DNA from: VKMB-3413 sp041027365
GTDB lineage: Bacteria; Pseudomonadota; Alphaproteobacteria; Rhizobiales; Rhizobiaceae
Direction of reading: 5' to 3'
Assembly: GCF_041027365.1 (NCBI RefSeq)
Contig: NZ_JBFTEH010000001.1
Location: 248,001-312,000 of the forward strand
DNA: 64,000 nucleotides
Each line of letters opens with the position of its first letter. Within the stretch, counting starts at the first letter, position 1. A program made the translations under genes and the position numbers. The notes below the pieces were generated by a model. The model saw only the letters and a list, made by a program, of their open reading frames with translations. It did not search any database and was not told the DNA's origin. Positions 60,848 through 64,000 of this stretch are shown here, piece after piece.

Positions 60848-61720
60848 CTATGTCCGGTTGAGCAGCGCCAGGAGGCTCGACGTGTCCCAGCGCTTGCCGC
60901 CCATCGCCTCGACCTCGGCGTAGAACTGGTCGACGAGCGCGGTGACCGGCAGGCGCGAGCCGTTGCGCTTGGCTTCCGCGAGGCAGATGCCGAGGTCCTT
61001 GCGCATCCATTCCACCGCGAAGCCGTGGTCGTAATGGCCTTCGTTCATCGTCTTGTGGCGGTTTTCCATCTGCCAGGACCCGGCGGCGCCCTTGGAGATC
61101 ACGGAGACGACCTTCTCGATGTCGAGGCCGGCATTCTGGCCGAAGGCGATCGCCTCGGACAGGCCCTGGACGAGGCCGGCGATGCAGATCTGGTTCATCA
61201 TCTTGGTGAGCTGTCCGGAGCCTGCCGGCCCCATCAGCCCGACCATCTTGGCATAGGCCTCGATCACCGGCTTGGCGGCGTCGAAGTCGGCCTGGTCGCC
61301 GCCGCACATGACGGTGAGCGCGCCGTTCTCGGCACCCGCCTGGCCGCCGGAGACCGGTGCGTCGATGAACTTGAAGCCCCTTTCGTTTGCGGTCTCGGCG
61401 AGCTCGCGGGCGAGTTCCGCCGAGGCGGTGGTGTTGTCGATGAGCGTCGCGCCGCTCTTCATGCCGGCGAAGATGCCGTCGTCGCCGTAGACGACCGAGC
61501 GCACGTCGTCGTCATTGCCGACGCACATGAAGACGAAGTCGCAGTCCTTCGCCGCCTCGCGCGGCGTGGCGGCGTGGCCGCCGCCATACTGCTCCGCCCA
61601 CTTCTGCGCCTTCGCGCCGGTGCGGTTGTAGACGGTGACGTCGTGGCCGCCCTTCTGCTTCAGGTGCCCGGCCATGGGATAGCCCATGACACCCAAACCG
61701 ATGAACGCGACCTTGGCCAT
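60848..61720 (-). CDS. Beta-hydroxyacid dehydrogenase (3-hydroxyisobutyrate dehydrogenase family)
   Basis: NAD(P)-dependent oxidoreductase of 290 residues. Rossmann motif GLGVMGYPMAGHL at 8-20, substrate motif DAPVSGGQAGAENGAL (about 120), and catalytic Lys in GSGQLTKMMNQ (about 168). Substrate could be 3-hydroxyisobutyrate, tartronate semialdehyde or succinate semialdehyde; the sequence does not decide. GGAGGGCGGAG precedes the ATG. Isolated between a convergent neighbour and the transposase remnant. Confidence 0.92.
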   Translation of the reverse strand: MAKVAFIGLGVMGYPMAGHLKQKGGHDVTVYNRTGAKAQKWAEQYGGGHAATPREAAKDCDFVFMCVGNDDDVRSVVYGDDGIFAGMKSGATLIDNTTASAELARELAETANERGFKFIDAPVSGGQAGAENGALTVMCGGDQADFDAAKPVIEAYAKMVGLMGPAGSGQLTKMMNQICIAGLVQGLSEAIAFGQNAGLDIEKVVSVISKGAAGSWQMENRHKTMNEGHYDHGFAVEWMRKDLGICLAEAKRNGSRLPVTALVDQFYAEVEAMGGKRWDTSSLLALLNRT

Positions 61721-61969
61721 TGCTCCGCCCTCCAGGATTCAACACGGCTCGAACCTAGCCGCAGGCGCGGCTTTTTCAATCCGGACGCTGACGGGAACAA
61801 GTCGCGGAACTCGTTCGACGGCGACTGGTGGGGTGAGAAAAAACGACCGCGTGGCTGAAGCGATTCATGGAGCGGCCGCCATGAACCTGTCCATCAGCAG
61901 GTGAGGACAGAGGTCCTGTGCCCGTGTCCTTGTAGCGTTCCGCCGAAATGGTAGGTCCGCGCGACGTGT
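61721..61969. other. Upstream region of the dehydrogenase
   Basis: About 250 bases with no gene seen. The part nearest 61735 holds the dehydrogenase ribosome site on the minus strand. Beyond about 61970 the sequence begins to resemble an ISAs1 transposase. Confidence 0.4.
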
Positions 61970-62399
61970 GGCGGCCTGTCATCTGCTGCCGGGAATGCGC
62001 TTCTCGTCGTCTGCGGCACGACGATGGTCTGCGACGACGATAAGAGCGCAGCCTGGCGGGGCACGTTTCGAACTCCTGCGTCGCGTCCTGCCGCACGGGC
62101 ACCGTCTTCCGGCAAGATCTGGCTGACGATTCTGACGAAATGGATCCATCCGGCGCAGTTCTCGAAGGACTGCGCCGACCGGCGCGTGCCCCAAGGGGGG
62201 CGACCTCATCGACATCGACGGCACGGCCTCGCGCCGGAGCCAAGACAGGAGCGCCGATCGAGGGCTATCCTTCCGACCTCCGCCTTCGCCACATTGCCGC
62301 GATAGACCATGCGGTCCGGGCGAAGGAGCCGACTGTCTCCTCGCCGTCAAAGCCAACCAGCCGACGCTGCGGGTACAGCTAGGGGCGGCCCTTCCATGA
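61970..62399 (+). pseudogene. Decayed ISAs1-family transposase
   Basis: Fragments in two or more frames match, in the right order, the ISAs1 transposase as I remember it: LLVVCGTTMVCDDDKSA from 62000 (family: LLVVVCGTI..CDDY), WLTILTKWIHPAQFS around 62116-62160 (family: RWLTILMNRIDPALF), then in another frame GDLIDIDGTASRRSQDR from 62199 (family: DLVAIDGKTSRRSHDR) and GADCLLAVKANQPTLR from 62325 (family: GADYLLAVKANQPTL). The block between the last two is far too short, so a large internal deletion plus frameshifts have destroyed the gene. No terminal inverted repeats were found. Confidence 0.7.
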
Positions 62400-62644
62400 G
62401 GCGCCGGCGAAGAGCCTTCGAAGCTTTGCCGGACAGACGAAACGGATGGCCGTATCTAGAATCGCAGCGTCAGCTTACCGGCCGAGTCGGCGGGCTGGCT
62501 GGGGGGCGTCGATTCGCCTACGAACTGCGTCTGGCCGTTGTGCCTGCCTTGCGCGGGTCCGGAACTTGGAAAGGTCCAGATTTGCCATGGCCGGGCCGGC
62601 GTTCTAGCTGGAGAGCAGCCTGTGCAGATCGAAGGAACCACCCG
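62400..62644. other. Interval between transposase remnant and nitroreductase
   Basis: 245 bases without a supported gene. GAAGGA at about 62633-62638 is the ribosome site for the nitroreductase TTG start. The remainder may belong to the decayed insertion or its target. Confidence 0.4.
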
Positions 62645-63232
62645 TTGCCCGACGCGACCACGCTCCTGTCCACCCGCCGCTCGATCCCGATCCCGATGCT
62701 CGCTGAACCGGCTCCCGCCGGGACGGAACTGGACGAAATCCTGACGATCGCCGCCCGCGTGCCCGATCACGGCAAGCTCGCGCCCTGGCGCTTCGTCCTC
62801 TATCGCGGCGAAGCGGCGGCGCGCATCGGCGAAGCGCTCGCGGACCTCGCGCAGTCCCGTGAGACCGAGCCGCTCAGCGAGACGCGGCGGCGGGTCGAAG
62901 CGACCCGCTTCACCCGGGCGCCATTGGTGGTCGGCGTGGTGTCGCGGGCCAGGGAGCACGTGAAGATCCCGATCTGGGAACAGGTCTTGTCCGGCGCGGC
63001 GGCGGCGATGAACCTCGTCAATGCAGCGCATGCCAAGGGCTATGCGGCAAACTGGGTGACGGAATGGGTCGCCTATGACGACGGAGCGAAGGCGATCCTG
63101 TCGATCGCGCCGGAAGAGAAGGTGATCGGCTTCATCCATATCGGCACACCGCAGGAGCCGCCATCCGAGCGGCCGAGACCGGCGCTCGCCGACATCGTCA
63201 CCGAGGCACGCGGCCCGGGGAAGACCGCCTGA
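62645..63232 (+). CDS. Nitroreductase family protein
   Basis: FMN-dependent oxidoreductase, 195 residues from TTG 62645, with GAAGGA 8 bases upstream; upstream reading runs into the transposase remnant and has no support. Family features: STRRSIPIPML near the start, PDHGKLAPWRFVLYRG (FMN contacts) and GYAANWVTEWVAYD. Resembles the short YdjA-type nitroreductases. The stop overlaps the next ATG (TGATG), suggesting joint function as flavoproteins. Confidence 0.9.
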   Translation: MPDATTLLSTRRSIPIPMLAEPAPAGTELDEILTIAARVPDHGKLAPWRFVLYRGEAAARIGEALADLAQSRETEPLSETRRRVEATRFTRAPLVVGVVSRAREHVKIPIWEQVLSGAAAAMNLVNAAHAKGYAANWVTEWVAYDDGAKAILSIAPEEKVIGFIHIGTPQEPPSERPRPALADIVTEARGPGKTA

Positions 63233-63855
63233 TGCGCTTCTACACCACCGACACCAATCAGCACAGCCTTCCGCACGATCCCTTCAAGGCGATCGTCGCG
63301 CCGCGCCCGATCGGCTGGATCTCGACACGGGCCAAGGACGGGCGGGTGAATCTGGCGCCCTACAGCTTCTTCAACGCGATCAGCGACCGGCCGAAGCTCG
63401 TGATGTTCTCTTCGGCAGGCATGAAGGATTCGGCGAGCTTCGCCATCGAGAGCGGCGAGTTCGTCGCCAACCTCGCGACCCGCAAGCTGGCGGAACATCT
63501 CAATCGGACCTCGGCGCCGGCCGAGCGGGGCGTCAGCGAGTTCGGCTTTTCCGGCCTGACCGAAGCTCCGTGCAACCTCGTCTCTGCGCCGCGCGTCGCC
63601 GAAACCCCGGCGGCGCTGGAGTGCAAGGTCACCGAGTGGTTCCAGCCGAAGGGTCTCGACGGCACGCCGTCGGAAAACACGGTGGTGATCGGGCAGGTCG
63701 TCGGCATCCATCTCGACGAGAGCATCCTGACTGACGGCCACGTCGACATGCGCCTCGCCGAGCCGCTCTCGCGCCTCGGCTATTTCGACTATGCGGTCAC
63801 CGATACGGTCTTCCAGATGTTGCGGCCGAGGACGCCGGACGCAAGCGACGTGTAG
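63232..63855 (+). CDS. Flavin reductase-like FMN-binding protein
   Basis: 207 residues of the flavin-reductase-like split-barrel family. The N-terminal signature is clear: FKAIVAPRPIGWISTRAKDG, then NLAPYSFFNAISDRPKLVMF. The middle has ANLATRKLAEHLNRTSAP and the end VVGIHLDESILTDGHVD. Overlaps the nitroreductase by one base, so the two are co-translated. Specific substrate unknown. Confidence 0.9.
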   Translation: MRFYTTDTNQHSLPHDPFKAIVAPRPIGWISTRAKDGRVNLAPYSFFNAISDRPKLVMFSSAGMKDSASFAIESGEFVANLATRKLAEHLNRTSAPAERGVSEFGFSGLTEAPCNLVSAPRVAETPAALECKVTEWFQPKGLDGTPSENTVVIGQVVGIHLDESILTDGHVDMRLAEPLSRLGYFDYAVTDTVFQMLRPRTPDASDV

Positions 63856-63874
63856 GACGCGGCTGCGCCGTCCA

Positions 63875-64000
63875 TCACGCGTCCCCGACGATCTCCCGGA
63901 CATAGCCGGTGCCGGCGCATTCCGGGCATGGCTCGCCGTCGATCTCGCCGGTGCCGTGGCAGGCGCGGCAGGTGTTCTCGGCAGTCTGCGGCGCCGATGG
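63875..64000 (-). CDS. Small DnaJ-type zinc-finger protein (5' end outside window)
   Basis: 41 C-terminal residues are visible, the frame being open to the window edge. Two CxxCxGxG elements are present, CRACHGTGE and CPECAGTGY, as in the DnaJ cysteine-rich domain; together they bind one zinc. It ends VREIVGDA. The rest of DnaJ is not upstream within view, and a short stand-alone protein is likely. Convergent with the flavin-reductase-like gene (19 bases apart). Confidence 0.7.
   Translation of the reverse strand, partial: PSAPQTAENTCRACHGTGEIDGEPCPECAGTGYVREIVGDA

Noticed and set aside
62050..62080. TTTCGAAC-like T-arm suggesting a tRNA fragment
   Set aside because: No matching acceptor or anticodon stem; the region is explained by the transposase remnant.
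62456..62545. Minus-strand peptide ending SAGKLTLRF, resembling the last strand of an outer-membrane porin
   Set aside because: Too short, no further beta-strand pattern upstream, and the same frame runs antisense through the nitroreductase. Chance is more likely.

Overview
The window is high-GC DNA from an alphaproteobacterium, almost certainly of the order Hyphomicrobiales (Rhizobiales). The evidence is a flagellar locus of the rhizobial type: MotC, MotE, FlaF, FlbT and an FtcR/Rem-type regulator all lie in one cluster, in the order known from Sinorhizobium and Brucella. Genus-level placement is not possible by eye; an Aurantimonadaceae-like organism is only a guess.

Positions 1-36911 form one large flagellar locus, nearly all on the + strand with many 1-4 base overlaps. 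In order: motA (5' end cut by the window), fliM, a coiled-coil gene, fliN, fliG, flhB and an unknown gene; flgB, flgC, fliE; flgG, flgA, flgI, motE, flgH; fliL, fliP; two tandem flagellins; fliF, a fliH-like gene, motB, motC, fliK; ftcR; flgE, flgK, flgL; flaF, flbT, flgD, fliQ; flhA, fliR, a fliJ-like gene, a flgJ-like gene, a flgN-like gene and a second FliL-like gene. Together they encode the MS and C rings, export gate, rod, L and P rings, hook, junction, filament, stator and the flagellar regulator. Two features stand out. A divergent gene for a secreted protein with three peptidoglycan-binding-like repeats splits fliQ from flhA. A 15-base motif of the form TTWA-N7-TTWA (CtrA-like) recurs upstream of both flagellins, fliF and ftcR.

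Positions 37007-46695 hold a PilZ protein, an unknown membrane protein, two polyhydroxyalkanoate (PHA)-related genes (a small PHA-system protein and an intracellular depolymerase with a long tail), a DEAD-box helicase, a D,D-carboxypeptidase, a GNAT acetyltransferase, a DUF1330 protein, pyrF, and a LOV-domain histidine kinase with an enlarged ATP lid.

Positions 46923-64000 are mixed housekeeping and accessory genes: polA, a GST, an unknown CxxC protein, ureE-ureF-ureG overlapping an 8-oxoguanine-deaminase-like gene, a fluoroacetate-dehalogenase-like hydrolase, xthA, a stand-alone cNMP-binding protein, an OmpR-type response regulator, an L,D-transpeptidase-like protein, a 37-residue membrane protein, an Lrp regulator, a DUF4336 protein, a beta-hydroxyacid dehydrogenase, a decayed ISAs1-family transposase, a nitroreductase, a flavin-reductase-like protein and a partial DnaJ-type zinc-finger protein. 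I found no tRNA, rRNA, CRISPR array or intact mobile element.
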